A DNA stretch of 64,000 nucleotides from Paraglaciecola sp046709505 (GCA_046709505.1 JBKEFM010000002.1:11212-75211); one strand, 5' to 3'; positions 27,515-36,454 are shown, counted from the stretch's first letter. Translations and numbers: made by a program. Notes: generated from the letters alone by a model not told the origin.

Positions 27515-28696
27515 CTAAGGAGCCGTTAGCATAATCTTAGGTTTGGCCACTTTAGGCTTAATCACCACAGCGGTGCGTAATTTATTTTTGCCAAAGGCCG
27601 ACATGCTAAAAAAGTCCTCCCGGGCTATGGGTATATGTTGACAGTCCATTGCCTGGGGATGTAAATCATCGGGATCCGGATCATGCAGATACAGACAATC
27701 ATCATCAATATGGGTCACGGCCACCCAATGGGGTGTTTTTTTACCATCGAGCTGATAGGTACTGATTAAGCTAATAACTGCTCCACCCTGACTTATTAGA
27801 CGCTGTAAATCCCCTAAAGGAGGGTCGGTGTAAATAATATCGATCCCCTGATCTTGAGCTTTTTGCACAAATTGCTCATCCACCGCTTGCATGATGTGTT
27901 TTTTATGTTCACTGCGCACACCGTCAATAAATAGAGGCTCTTTACTGTTAACGTAAACACTCACGGCAAACCCTCGCTGATGAGCAGCCAATGCCAAACC
28001 TATTGGATGACAGCCACCGTGTCCCGAGGTCATAAAGATAGTGGTGGCCTGTCGCCAAATATCCAGTTCCAGGGATTGGGACATTTTGATATCACTATTT
28101 AAACCAGCCATAGCCATCATCAATGATGAAGGGCCACAAGTAAATTCCGTCGTCTGCTGATACCAGGGATAAGGAGGCAACAGGCGCAAAGATAAGCTCT
28201 GGCGGATAGGTTTTTGCATGCGCAAGGCATCAATAGTCCCCTGATAATAATTCGCATAAGTACCAAAAGTACGGTAACCCAGAGATTGATATAGATGCAC
28301 AGCCGCCTGGTTGTTGCTGGCCACTTCCAGGCGTATAAATAATTTATCCTGCGCTAAAGTCTGTTGCTCAAGGGCAACCAGTAATTTTCGTCCTATTCCC
28401 AATCCACGAGCATCATCACTGACAGCGATAGAGTAAAGTCTGGCCAAGCGTGTACCCTTACGCATTATTACCAGCCCATAAGCCAGTAATTTGCCACCCT
28501 GGGTGGCAACCAAAAACACCCGGTGAGAAGCACTGGCTTTAAGCCAGTGCTTAAATCGTCGCTGACTTAAGCGGTCAGATTCAAAACTGGCATTTTCCAA
28601 TATCACTAATTGGGCCAGGTCACTGGCTTTAGCCCGACGCAGCGCCAGCGCATCTATCTCAGTGTAGGGAATGCCAACTTCTGGCTCGCCATGCAT
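27515..28696 (-). CDS. GNAT acetyltransferase–C39-like peptidase fusion protein
   Basis: 393 residues, two domains. Residues about 15–165 are a GNAT N-acetyltransferase (ALRRAKASDLAQLVILENAS, acetyl-CoA loop DDARGLGIGRKLL, RLEVASNNQAAVHLYQSLGY). Residues about 175–380 are a C39-like cysteine peptidase (DUF3335/PF11814 type): QQTTEFTCGPSSLMMAM holds the catalytic Cys, HWVAVTHIDDDCLYLHDPD the His and Asp. No signal peptide, so cytosolic. It starts one base after the RimK-like stop, so the two form an operon. The pairing suggests peptide ligation, trimming and acetylation, but no substrate is established. Confidence 0.88.
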   Translation of the reverse strand: MHGEPEVGIPYTEIDALALRRAKASDLAQLVILENASFESDRLSQRRFKHWLKASASHRVFLVATQGGKLLAYGLVIMRKGTRLARLYSIAVSDDARGLGIGRKLLVALEQQTLAQDKLFIRLEVASNNQAAVHLYQSLGYRTFGTYANYYQGTIDALRMQKPIRQSLSLRLLPPYPWYQQTTEFTCGPSSLMMAMAGLNSDIKMSQSLELDIWRQATTIFMTSGHGGCHPIGLALAAHQRGFAVSVYVNSKEPLFIDGVRSEHKKHIMQAVDEQFVQKAQDQGIDIIYTDPPLGDLQRLISQGGAVISLISTYQLDGKKTPHWVAVTHIDDDCLYLHDPDPDDLHPQAMDCQHIPIAREDFFSMSAFGKNKLRTAVVIKPKVAKPKIMLTAP

Positions 28697-28697
28697 G

Positions 28698-30164
28698 TTA
28701 TTTGCCTCTTAGCTCTAAGCGATTGGCGAACTCTTGCATGATCACCATGTATAGTTCTTTGCCTAAATACAGGTCTTCGACTTTAGATTCAATACTAGGG
28801 TTGTCATTGACTTCAATCACATATACCTGATTATTAACCTGTTTAATATCAACACCATATAGACCTTCCCCCACTATAGCGCTGGCTTTGACAGCCGCGT
28901 CTAACACCGGCTTGGGAACTTCAAAGGTTGGCAAAGTTTCAAAATTACCGGAAAAATGTTTCTTCGAGCTATGGTTATAAATCTGCCAGTGGTTACGCGC
29001 CATAAAATAACGGCACGCATATATTGCCCTGCCGTTAAGTACACCTATGCGCCAGTCATATTCGGTATAAACATATTCCTGCACCAACACCAGCGCTGAC
29101 TGTTGCAACATATCTGCCAGTTTAAGTTTTAATTCGAGCAGGTTTTCAACTTTAAATACGCCAATTGAAAACGAACTTTCCGGTAATTTCAGCACCATCG
29201 GGTAATCAAATTCTGTTTCTAACCGTTCACAGGTTGCTATGCTGGCATTGGAGACAAACTGGCTTTTTGGCGAGGGCACCTTGTTGTAACTAAATGCATC
29301 ATGCAGAAATACCTTATTACAACAGCGCAAAATAGAAGTGGCATCATCAATCACTTCCAGGCCTTCTTGTTCGCCCTTGCGGGCAAGTTGATAAGTATGG
29401 TGGTTAATGGCTGTTGTTTCGCGAATAAATAGCGCATCAAACTGACTGATCATTGGCCCTTGTTTGGCCGTAATCACCTCGGCGTTGATACCCACTTGCT
29501 CTGCTGCCTTGACGAAATTTTGAATGGCTTTATTATCGCTCGGTGCGGTTTTTTCGTCAGGATTAACCAAAATAGCCATGTCCCAGCGAAAACGTTTTTT
29601 GTTACTGCGACTGCGCCAGTATTTCTGGGTAAAGTGCTCAAGCCGCTCCGCAAAAAGCGGCCACAACGCGGGATCAATCTCTCGTACGCCTAATGCCACC
29701 GGCTGTACGCTCACACCTTTTTCATCCTTACCAAAGGTCAATTTTAAGATAGGAGCGGGGAAGCGTTCAAATATATGTTTGGCAATACGTTTATATTTTT
29801 CGTCTTCTGTCCACCCAAAAAACACCAGTATTTCTGTGGGTAAATCATCTCCCAGATGGGTATAAAAATCGCCGCTCATGTATTTAGGCAAATGGGTGAT
29901 CACATCATTTTGATCCGTTAATGCTGCACTGAGATCATTGATGGTATTAACACTGGGTAACACCTTGTGTTGGCGGGCTTCTGCCAACAAGGAACAATAG
30001 TAACCCTGGCTTAAGTATTTATCGGTGTCACACAGGTTGATGATGCGGGTTTTTGGCTCACCGACCTTGGGATAATCTGCCAGGTACTGGTCAAAATCAA
30101 TGACGGTGGCTTGTAATTCAGGAAAGCCATCTGTTTCATCTACCACAACAATAGTTTTAAACAT
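28698..30164 (-). CDS. RimK-like ATP-grasp ligase with RLAN N-terminal domain
   Basis: 488 residues from ATG 30164 (MFKTIVVVDETDG, after GTGGAG); the frame is open 22 codons further up but lacks support. The N-terminal about 200 residues fit the RimK-like ATP-grasp N-terminal (RLAN) domain. The ATP-grasp core covers about 285–485: PMVLKLPESSFSIGV, VQEYVYTEYDWRIGVL, and the metal-binding GVDIKQVNNQVYVIEVNDNP. Such enzymes join amino acids, often glutamate, to a peptide or amine using ATP. Upstream partner of the GNAT/C39 gene; the substrate is unknown. Confidence 0.88.
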   Translation of the reverse strand: MFKTIVVVDETDGFPELQATVIDFDQYLADYPKVGEPKTRIINLCDTDKYLSQGYYCSLLAEARQHKVLPSVNTINDLSAALTDQNDVITHLPKYMSGDFYTHLGDDLPTEILVFFGWTEDEKYKRIAKHIFERFPAPILKLTFGKDEKGVSVQPVALGVREIDPALWPLFAERLEHFTQKYWRSRSNKKRFRWDMAILVNPDEKTAPSDNKAIQNFVKAAEQVGINAEVITAKQGPMISQFDALFIRETTAINHHTYQLARKGEQEGLEVIDDATSILRCCNKVFLHDAFSYNKVPSPKSQFVSNASIATCERLETEFDYPMVLKLPESSFSIGVFKVENLLELKLKLADMLQQSALVLVQEYVYTEYDWRIGVLNGRAIYACRYFMARNHWQIYNHSSKKHFSGNFETLPTFEVPKPVLDAAVKASAIVGEGLYGVDIKQVNNQVYVIEVNDNPSIESKVEDLYLGKELYMVIMQEFANRLELRGK

Positions 30165-30524
30165 TCTATACACACTCCACGAGTAAAAGGACTTGGCAAC
30201 CTGGCCACTTTGCATTATGCAATAAGCCACCCCAAGCCAAGTAAAATTAACAAATTAATCAATAACTTATGCTTGCCACATCAAAAGGAAGGGTTTGGGC
30301 ATATAAATTACTGCGGAATATAGGCTTTAACCAGTTTTTATCAAGATTTTTTAACGCTATTTGGTAATTAATTTATGCCCTTGGAATAGGTGTAGCGAAT
30401 GCCTGTTTTCTCTATTGACATGCACAAAAAATAAGCGTAAAAATTCATCAATTGCACAATCAGTGCGGTGCAAGATAATGTTGTTAATATACCAAATTGC
30501 CAATGTGAAATCCCCGAGGAATAC
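30165..30524. other. Divergent promoter region between the RimK-like and small secreted protein genes
   Basis: 360 bp. It holds the promoter candidate and inverted repeat at 30452–30479 (listed separately) and a second TTGACA-like −35 at 30415 followed 17 bp later by TAAAAA. No ORF with a credible start other than an upstream in-frame extension of the small gene. Confidence 0.45.
30452..30479 (+). promoter_or_regulatory. Promoter candidate with overlapping inverted repeat
   Basis: TTGCAC (30452–30457), a 16-bp spacer and GATAAT (30474–30479), with the inverted partner GTGCAA at 30468–30473. The perfect TTGCAC–N10–GTGCAA repeat overlaps the would-be −35 to −10 interval, as an operator would. 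It lies 46 bp before the small secreted protein start. Confidence 0.4.
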
Positions 30525-30746
30525 ATGAAATTTATACTAGGATTGTTGTTATCACTAACACTATTTGCTGCTGTAGCAGACGAAGGTGAGCTTGCCGATG
30601 CGGCGCTAATTGAAGAACTAAACCAGTATTGCGCAGAAGTCTCAGCTGAAGATGGAACAGGAACCAAAAGCCAGGAACAATTTATGCTCGATTGCGTGAA
30701 TGAAGAATTAGCCAACGAAGGTTATCAGACTCTGGAAAAGCTGTAA
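30525..30746 (+). CDS. Small acidic secreted protein (73 aa)
   Basis: 73 residues from ATG 30525, preceded by GAGGA. A signal peptide (MKFILGLLLSLTLFAAVA, cleavage about residue 18) leads to a very acidic mature peptide of about 55 residues with two cysteines, C36 and C57, which could form one disulfide in the periplasm. A stretch rich in E/D/G/T/S (SAEDGTGTKSQEQ) separates them. The family is unrecognised. It is divergent from the RimK-like/GNAT–C39 operon and convergent with the M42 gene; being a partner or substrate of those enzymes is only a hypothesis. Confidence 0.75.
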   Translation: MKFILGLLLSLTLFAAVADEGELADAALIEELNQYCAEVSAEDGTGTKSQEQFMLDCVNEELANEGYQTLEKL

Positions 30747-30769
30747 CTTTTGCAATCCAGGTATTACCC

Positions 30770-30796
30770 AGCCACATATCTTTATGTGGCTGCTTT
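30770..30796 (+). terminator. Hairpin terminator after the small secreted protein gene
   Basis: AGCCACATA (30770–30778) pairs with TATGTGGCT (30783–30791), followed by GCTTTAAT. The stem is good but the T run is short. It sits between convergent genes. Confidence 0.5.
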
Positions 30797-30804
30797 AATA
30801 AGTA

Positions 30805-31887
30805 TTAGATTTCCTTTGATGACAACGCCGTTAACATAGTTAAAAACCCGGCCACCGAAGCCAGGGGTGCCGATTCCTGCATAGTGTGATACCCCGATGA
30901 CGGAATTTGCAAAGTGGTACCGTCAACCAAACCATTTGAAGCGGCGATAATACGCCCTAATTCCGTCGCACCTAATGAATTAACTGCCTCGCCTTTACTG
31001 AGCAGGATCGCGTTTTGTGCTTCCACATAACTGTCTTTGAATTGATAACTTAACTCAAGTTTTTGGCACAGCGACACTAATCGCTCCGTCAAGGGTATAT
31101 TAAAACTGGCGTTGGCATCCTTACGACGCAGAACCAGTTGTTGTTGCCCTGCCGTGGACAAGTCAGGATAAGGACTGGTATCCACAACCACAAGCTGGTT
31201 GGTTGAACCACCGAAACGCCTGAACCATTCAAGTAAATAGTGCCAGCTCTTACCCGATTCTTCCTGGGCAGTAAAAAAGGCCGTGCCCTGAAACCCCTGT
31301 TCAAATAAGTGTACCAGGGCAGCGGTGCTGAGAATATTGTCCAGTTGGCCCACCAAAGCCTGTTGAGTAACTTTCAGTTTATCGTTAAAGGCTACCGGTG
31401 TCCCCGCTACTACATGCTCCAAACCATCCACGGTAAAGATAAGGTTATTCCGATATTCGCACACATAGGCTCCTTTGATAACGCCCCGACCACGGTATGC
31501 CCCAGACCAGGGTTCGTATGCATATACCAGCTCATCATCGAAACGGTCGACAATTTTTTGCATTAAACTTTCACTGACCGAGTTTCCCAGTAAATCAGAG
31601 CGAGCCCCTGCAACAAAAGCCGCATACTGAAATTCATTCGGACCGGTACACATCAAACCGTGGCGGTCAATATGCGCCGAAAACATCATACTGTCCGGCT
31701 TATTGCCCTGGGCAACGAGCAGGCCTTCGTACCAGGTAACCTTAGCCCCTCTCTCTTCCAGCTCCCGTTGCAATACCCTAAAAAATGAGTGTTCTGCTCC
31801 CACAACACTAGGATTACGCATCAAGGTACTGAGCAATTCGATAAAAGACGGGGGTAAATGCGGGGCCAAAGCTGTATTCCTATCCAT
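30805..31887 (-). CDS. M42 family metallopeptidase (glutamyl aminopeptidase-like)
   Basis: 360 residues. A cytosolic di-metal aminopeptidase of the MH clan. Expected ligands are in place: FSAHIDRHGLM (first His), GQLDNILSTA (bridging Asp), TAQEESG (catalytic Glu pair), VDTSPYPD (Asp) and SSGYHTMQES (last His). These enzymes trim N-terminal residues from peptides, sometimes preferring acidic ones. It converges with the small secreted protein gene and lies close to the RimK-like/C39 pair, which may be coincidence or a functional link. Confidence 0.85.
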   Translation of the reverse strand: MDRNTALAPHLPPSFIELLSTLMRNPSVVGAEHSFFRVLQRELEERGAKVTWYEGLLVAQGNKPDSMMFSAHIDRHGLMCTGPNEFQYAAFVAGARSDLLGNSVSESLMQKIVDRFDDELVYAYEPWSGAYRGRGVIKGAYVCEYRNNLIFTVDGLEHVVAGTPVAFNDKLKVTQQALVGQLDNILSTAALVHLFEQGFQGTAFFTAQEESGKSWHYLLEWFRRFGGSTNQLVVVDTSPYPDLSTAGQQQLVLRRKDANASFNIPLTERLVSLCQKLELSYQFKDSYVEAQNAILLSKGEAVNSLGATELGRIIAASNGLVDGTTLQIPSSGYHTMQESAPLASVAGFLTMLTALSSKEI

Positions 31888-31974
31888 AGGGTAATAACCT
31901 GAAATAATGCATGTTTAAAATGTGACAGAAATCATAACGTCGGGTTTGACGTACTGATAACCTGCCCGCTAATG

Positions 31975-32877
31975 TTATTTATCTGTCACCCAATCCATCT
32001 GGAAACCGGCACGGCGCTTTTTATCCAGCAGTTCTTCCAGCAAAGGTGTCAGGATCAGCTCCATAGCTAACCCCATTTTCCCACCGGGCACCACTATAGT
32101 GTTAATGCGTGACATAAAGGCCCCTTCTATCATCTGTAACAAATAAGGATAGTTAACTGTTTTCATTTCACGGCGAAAGCGCACTACCACAAAACTTTCA
32201 TCCTGACTGGGAATTTCACGTGCACTAAAGGGATTGGATGTATCCACAGTTGGCACCCGCTGGAAGTTAACATGGGTCCTGGAAAATTGTGGCGTAATGT
32301 ACTGAAAATAATCATCCAGACTGCGCACTATACTGCTCATCACAGCCTCCCGGGAATGCCCCCTGTCTGTGGTATCTCGAACAATTTTCTGGATCCACTC
32401 CAGATTAACGATAGGCACCATGCCTACCAGCAGGTCCACATGTTTAGCCACGTCAGCTTCTTCGGTGGCCACACCACCATGCAAACCTTCATAAAATAAA
32501 ACATCTGTGTTGCCGGGTAAATCTTGCCAGGGAGTAAAGGTACCGGGCATCTGGTTAAAGGGCACGGCCTCATCAAAGCTGTGTAGATATTGGCGATGTT
32601 GGCCTCTCCCTGTTTGGGCATATTCTCTAAATAACTGTTCGAGCATCACAAAATCATTGGCTTTGGGGCCAAAATAGCTGATATGACGGCCCTGTTCCTG
32701 AGCTTTGCGAATTTCCACTTCCATTTCCGGGCGCGTAAAACGATGAAAACTGTCACCCGCCACCACAGCTGCATTCACCGACAAATTCCTGAAAATATGA
32801 CGAATAGCATTAGTAGTTGATGTTGTACCGGCACCGGATGAACCGGTGATGGCAATAATTGGGTGTTTTACAGACAT
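31975..32877 (-). CDS. prkB: Phosphoribulokinase-family protein PrkB
   Basis: 300 residues from ATG 32877 (MSVKHPIIAITGSSGAGTTS); an in-frame extension to 32943 is not PrkB-like. The P-loop GSSGAGTT is near the N-terminus, and GDSFHRFTRPEME, RHISYFGPKANDF, VLFYEGLHGG and VPTVDTSNPFSAREIPS match the E. coli PrkB type closely. It has the fold of Calvin-cycle phosphoribulokinase, but no RuBisCO genes are near, so its role in this heterotroph is unknown. In E. coli prkB lies near crp, not far from ompR–envZ and hslO–hslR, which also follow here. Confidence 0.92.
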   Translation of the reverse strand: MSVKHPIIAITGSSGAGTTSTTNAIRHIFRNLSVNAAVVAGDSFHRFTRPEMEVEIRKAQEQGRHISYFGPKANDFVMLEQLFREYAQTGRGQHRQYLHSFDEAVPFNQMPGTFTPWQDLPGNTDVLFYEGLHGGVATEEADVAKHVDLLVGMVPIVNLEWIQKIVRDTTDRGHSREAVMSSIVRSLDDYFQYITPQFSRTHVNFQRVPTVDTSNPFSAREIPSQDESFVVVRFRREMKTVNYPYLLQMIEGAFMSRINTIVVPGGKMGLAMELILTPLLEELLDKKRRAGFQMDWVTDK

Positions 32878-33088
32878 GCCGACTTCTTTGCGGTAAAAAC
32901 GAAGACCATTTATAAGCAAGCCCCCTTCTCTGGTCAAGCCCAATTAGCATTTACTTATACCTAAAGGGTTCAAGGGGGTTAAAACGACAAACTTTGTAAC
33001 AAACCAGCCACTATGAACTGTAGTGTAAGCTTTGGAATTGCCAAGCTTTCACTTATAGTAAATTGAAAAGTGACTTAGGAAGACTCTT

Positions 33089-33814
33089 ATGGGACAAGAA
33101 ACAACAAAAATATTGGTTGTCGATGACGATATGCGTTTGCGCAGCTTGCTGGAGCGTTATCTGGTGGAACAAGGTTATCAGGTGCGCGTTGCAGCAAATT
33201 CGGAACAAATGGACAGATTACTTGAACGTGAAAATTTCCATTTAATGGTGCTTGATCTTATGCTGCCAGGGGAAGATGGTTTGTCTATATGCCGGCGCTT
33301 ACGCCAGAAAGAGAATCAAATTCCAATCATTATGTTAACGGCCAAAGGTGATGAAGTTGACCGTATTATAGGGCTTGAGATGGGTGCCGATGATTATTTA
33401 CCTAAACCCTTTAATCCTCGGGAGTTATTGGCACGTGCCAAAGCGGTACTGAGGCGAAAGACAATTGAAGCGCCCGGCGCACCCTCCCAGGCGGAACAAA
33501 TAGTTGAATTTGGTAAATTTAAATTAAATCTTGGTACCAGAGAAATGACAGCAGACAGTGTACCTATGACCCTGACCAGCGGCGAATTTGCGGTATTAAA
33601 ATCTCTGGTCACCCATCCCCGGGCACCATTGTCCAGAGATAAACTGATGAACCTGGCCCGCGGCCGTGATTACAGTGCGCTGGAGCGCAGTATCGACGTA
33701 CAAGTGTCCCGCTTGCGCCGCTTGCTAGAAGAAGACCCTGCCAATCCTCGTTATATTCAAACAGTCTGGGGCCTGGGGTATGTGTTTGTACCAGACGGTG
33801 AAGGCGCAGGTTAG
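33089..33814 (+). CDS. ompR: Response regulator OmpR
   Basis: 241 residues. The receiver domain has the acidic pocket VVDDDMRLRSLLERYL, phospho-acceptor D56 in MVLDLMLPGEDGL, and the PKPFNPRELLARAKAVLRR linker. The C-terminal winged helix carries LTSGEFAVLKSLVTHPRAPL and RDYSALERSIDVQVSRLRR, near-identical in type to enterobacterial OmpR. Controls porin and osmotic-stress genes with EnvZ. Ribosome-binding site TTAGGAAG before the ATG; envZ follows after 9 bp. Confidence 0.95.
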   Translation: MGQETTKILVVDDDMRLRSLLERYLVEQGYQVRVAANSEQMDRLLERENFHLMVLDLMLPGEDGLSICRRLRQKENQIPIIMLTAKGDEVDRIIGLEMGADDYLPKPFNPRELLARAKAVLRRKTIEAPGAPSQAEQIVEFGKFKLNLGTREMTADSVPMTLTSGEFAVLKSLVTHPRAPLSRDKLMNLARGRDYSALERSIDVQVSRLRRLLEEDPANPRYIQTVWGLGYVFVPDGEGAG

Positions 33815-33823
33815 CAGTATATT

Positions 33824-35122
33824 GTGAAGTTCCTTCCCAAAAGCGCATTTGGTCAAACTGTACTGCTGATTGGTCTGTTATTATTGATCAATCAGGTTGT
33901 GTCCTATCTATCTGTTACCTACTATTTTATTCGTCCGAGTTATCAACAGATCAACAGCTTATTGGCCAGCCAAATCAACCTGATTTTTTTGGATGAACTC
34001 GATCACACCGATCCAAAATTAAACCAGCGGCTTTTTCAGGCCACGGGCATCAAAATACTCGACACGGACCAGGCAAAACAAAAAGGTGTCGAACAAGCCA
34101 AGTTTTATCCTTATTTATCCCGGCAAATGTCCAACAAATTACAAGGTGAAGCTGAGGTGCGTATTACACCGGGCAACCCCTACCTAGTGTGGGTTAAACC
34201 GCCCCAGGATCCCAAAATCTGGATAACCATCCCGATGTTAGGACGAGGCGAAGCGGATATCTCGCCACTCACTATCTATTTATTGGTCATTGGCATCCTC
34301 AGCGTCGCCGGTGGCTGGATATTTGTCAGGCGTTTAAATAAACCCCTGCAAGCCCTGCAAAACGCGGCCATCGAGGTAGGGCGGGGCAATGTGCCACCAC
34401 CTTTAAAAGAGGAGGGCTCCAGCGAATTGATGGCGGTTACCCAGGCATTCAACCAGATGGCAAAGGGTATCAAACAATTAGAGGATGACAGGGCCTTGCT
34501 CACAGCCGGTATTTCTCACGATTTACGCACCCCTTTGACGCGCATTCGCTTAGCCACAGAAATGTTACCAGACGGCCAGGATTGGATAAAAGATGGCATA
34601 GTGCACGACATCCAGGACATGAACGAGATAATCGATCAGTTTATTAATTATGTTCGCCAGGATCAGCAAGAACCTCTGGAAAAAACAGATATCAACGATT
34701 TAATTAGAGATGCGGTGCAAGCCCGTAACATAGAAGAACACCACAATATCAAGCTAACCTTACAACCTATCCCGGCCACCTGGATCCGCCGGGTAGCGCT
34801 AAAACGCGTATTGGATAACTTGTTGGAAAATGCTTTTCGTTACGGCAGTGACGATATAGTGGTTCATTCAGGTTATGACAAAATTCACAAACAGGTGTTT
34901 TTCTCAATCCGCGACTTTGGCCCGGGGATTGAGGAACAACACATTGAAACCTTGTTTCACCCCTTTACCCAAGGTGACAAGGCACGGGGCAGTCTGGGCT
35001 CAGGCTTAGGTCTGGCGATCATCAAGCGCATAGTAGACATGCATGCTGGCAAAGTGGTATTAAAAAACCACCCTAAGGGTGGTTTAATCGCCAGCGTCTA
35101 TATCGCCCATAAACCCCATTAA
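33824..35122 (+). CDS. envZ: Sensor histidine kinase EnvZ
   Basis: 432 residues from a GTG start 9 bp after ompR. Two transmembrane helices (about 10–34 and 149–168) flank a periplasmic sensor of about 115 residues; HAMP follows, then the dimerisation helix with phospho-accepting H232 in GISHDLRTPLTR, and the ATPase domain with N (LLENAFRYG), G1 (RDFGPGIEEQ) and G2 (LGSGLGLAI) boxes. The last 60 bases of the gene carry a hairpin that looks like the terminator of the facing hslR–hslO operon. Confidence 0.94.
   Translation: MKFLPKSAFGQTVLLIGLLLLINQVVSYLSVTYYFIRPSYQQINSLLASQINLIFLDELDHTDPKLNQRLFQATGIKILDTDQAKQKGVEQAKFYPYLSRQMSNKLQGEAEVRITPGNPYLVWVKPPQDPKIWITIPMLGRGEADISPLTIYLLVIGILSVAGGWIFVRRLNKPLQALQNAAIEVGRGNVPPPLKEEGSSELMAVTQAFNQMAKGIKQLEDDRALLTAGISHDLRTPLTRIRLATEMLPDGQDWIKDGIVHDIQDMNEIIDQFINYVRQDQQEPLEKTDINDLIRDAVQARNIEEHHNIKLTLQPIPATWIRRVALKRVLDNLLENAFRYGSDDIVVHSGYDKIHKQVFFSIRDFGPGIEEQHIETLFHPFTQGDKARGSLGSGLGLAIIKRIVDMHAGKVVLKNHPKGGLIASVYIAHKPH
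35059..35085 (-). terminator. hslRO terminator embedded in the envZ coding end
   Basis: AAACCACCCT (35065–35074) and AGGGTGGTTT (35076–35085) form a perfect stem. On the minus strand the stem is followed by a T run (complement of the A run from 35062), the layout of an intrinsic terminator, 46 bp past the hslO stop. It lies wholly inside the 3' end of envZ on the opposite strand. Confidence 0.65.
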
Positions 35123-35130
35123 TACCTGAC

Positions 35131-36021
35131 TTACTGAGTCGTGCCGGGCTCGCTGGTAAAGGTTCCTTTGTGGATAGCTTCTACGTCTATGCTGTCGAAT
35201 CTGTGTTCGGTATGGCAATACTGACAGTTCATCTTGATTGCCCCTTCCTCGGCTAAGATATCCAATAATTCTTGTTTACTCACCGCGGCGATAGCATTGG
35301 CGCTGCGCTCACGACTGCAGCTGCATTGAAATGCAACGGCGGTGGGGGGGAAAACTTCCACGTCTTCCTGATGATATAAACGATATAAAATATCCTCTAC
35401 CTCCAAAGTGAATAACTCCTCATCCTTGATGGTTTCGGTCAGTTTAGCCAGGTGTTCAAAATTGGTATCAGCTGTCACTGTGGCGGCGCTGCTAGTGGGT
35501 AGCACTTGCAAAAACATGCCACAGGCTTTGGCCCCGGAGGCAGGTTGCTGGGAACGTAAAATAACTTTGGTGGTCAGTTGTTCAGACTGTTGGAAGTAAC
35601 ATTCGATACACTGGGCAAGTGAGTCCTGATCCAGCGCCACCATCCCTTGATAGCGTTTACCTTCAGTGGGCGTAATAGTGATCACTAGTATGCCTTTTTC
35701 AAACAGGCTGGGGAAGTCATCAGGTAATTCCTGGCTCTCATCCCAACGGGCTACACCTCTTAATTTCTGATCATGAGTGCCATTGATCACAGCATATTTC
35801 ACCGGCCCTGAACTTTGCAGTTGCAGGGCTATTTCACCTTCAAACTTCAAGGTCGCACTTAGTAAGCTGGCGGCCGCCATCAATTCTCCTAACAGACGTT
35901 GCAATACGGGAGGATAGTGATAAGAATGCAGAATAGCCTGGTAGCTCTGATCCAGACGAACCAGTTCACCACGGACATGGCTTTGATTAAAAATATAACG
36001 GTGAAGTTGATCAAATGGCAT
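35131..36021 (-). CDS. hslO: Redox-regulated chaperone Hsp33
   Basis: 296 residues. A cytosolic holdase activated by oxidative unfolding. The N-terminal core begins DQLHRYIFNQSHVRGELVRL. The zinc/redox switch near the C-terminus has the expected four cysteines as CxC (FQCSCSRERS) and CxxC (NCQYCHTEH). Transcribed after hslR, 28 bp apart. Its likely terminator lies inside envZ. Confidence 0.95.
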   Translation of the reverse strand: MPFDQLHRYIFNQSHVRGELVRLDQSYQAILHSYHYPPVLQRLLGELMAAASLLSATLKFEGEIALQLQSSGPVKYAVINGTHDQKLRGVARWDESQELPDDFPSLFEKGILVITITPTEGKRYQGMVALDQDSLAQCIECYFQQSEQLTTKVILRSQQPASGAKACGMFLQVLPTSSAATVTADTNFEHLAKLTETIKDEELFTLEVEDILYRLYHQEDVEVFPPTAVAFQCSCSRERSANAIAAVSKQELLDILAEEGAIKMNCQYCHTEHRFDSIDVEAIHKGTFTSEPGTTQ

Positions 36022-36049
36022 AATAAATTCTCGTTGCTATAAGTAATAC

Positions 36050-36454
36050 TTACTGCTGTTTTAATTGGATAATTTGGCGCCGATGCTTTTTATCAGGACG
36101 ATGGTCAGGTTTAGGGCTGGACAAGGCCCCTGACTTGCGGGACTGGGCGTTTAATTGCCGTTGGGCGATACTTTGTTCACTCTCCTGGTACAACAATTGT
36201 GCTTGTTCTGCACCGCGGCGCTGAACCGCTAATGCTAGCACTTTTATTTCTTTTACGTCGTGCCCTTGTGGAACTTTTACCTGTGCTCCCGGCTCTACTG
36301 CTTTGCTCGGTTTACTTCGTTGTCCATTGTATTGCACTTTACCAGATTGCACGGCATGTCTGGCCAGGGCACGGGTTTTATAAAAACGCGCAGCCCATAA
36401 CCATTTGTCCAGGCGAACGCTTTGTTCTGCAACAGGATTTTTAGAATTTTGCAT
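36050..36454 (-). CDS. hslR: Heat-shock protein 15 (ribosome-associated)
   Basis: 134 residues from ATG 36454. An S4-type RNA-binding domain (VRLDKWLWAARFYKTRALAR … GKVQYNGQRSKPSKAVEPG) followed by a basic tail (KPDHRPDKKHRRQIIQLKQQ). Hsp15 recycles stalled 50S subunits that carry peptidyl-tRNA. A TTG in frame at 36469 is an alternative start. Forms the conserved hslR–hslO pair. Confidence 0.92.
   Translation of the reverse strand: MQNSKNPVAEQSVRLDKWLWAARFYKTRALARHAVQSGKVQYNGQRSKPSKAVEPGAQVKVPQGHDVKEIKVLALAVQRRGAEQAQLLYQESEQSIAQRQLNAQSRKSGALSSPKPDHRPDKKHRRQIIQLKQQ

Noticed and set aside
30468..30524. Upstream extension of the small secreted protein (19 codons)
   Set aside because: It would place non-signal residues before a clean signal peptide; the ATG at 30525 has a good ribosome-binding site.
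31975..32877. Calvin-cycle phosphoribulokinase suggesting autotrophy
   Set aside because: The sequence is of the PrkB type found in heterotrophs, and no RuBisCO or other cycle gene is near.
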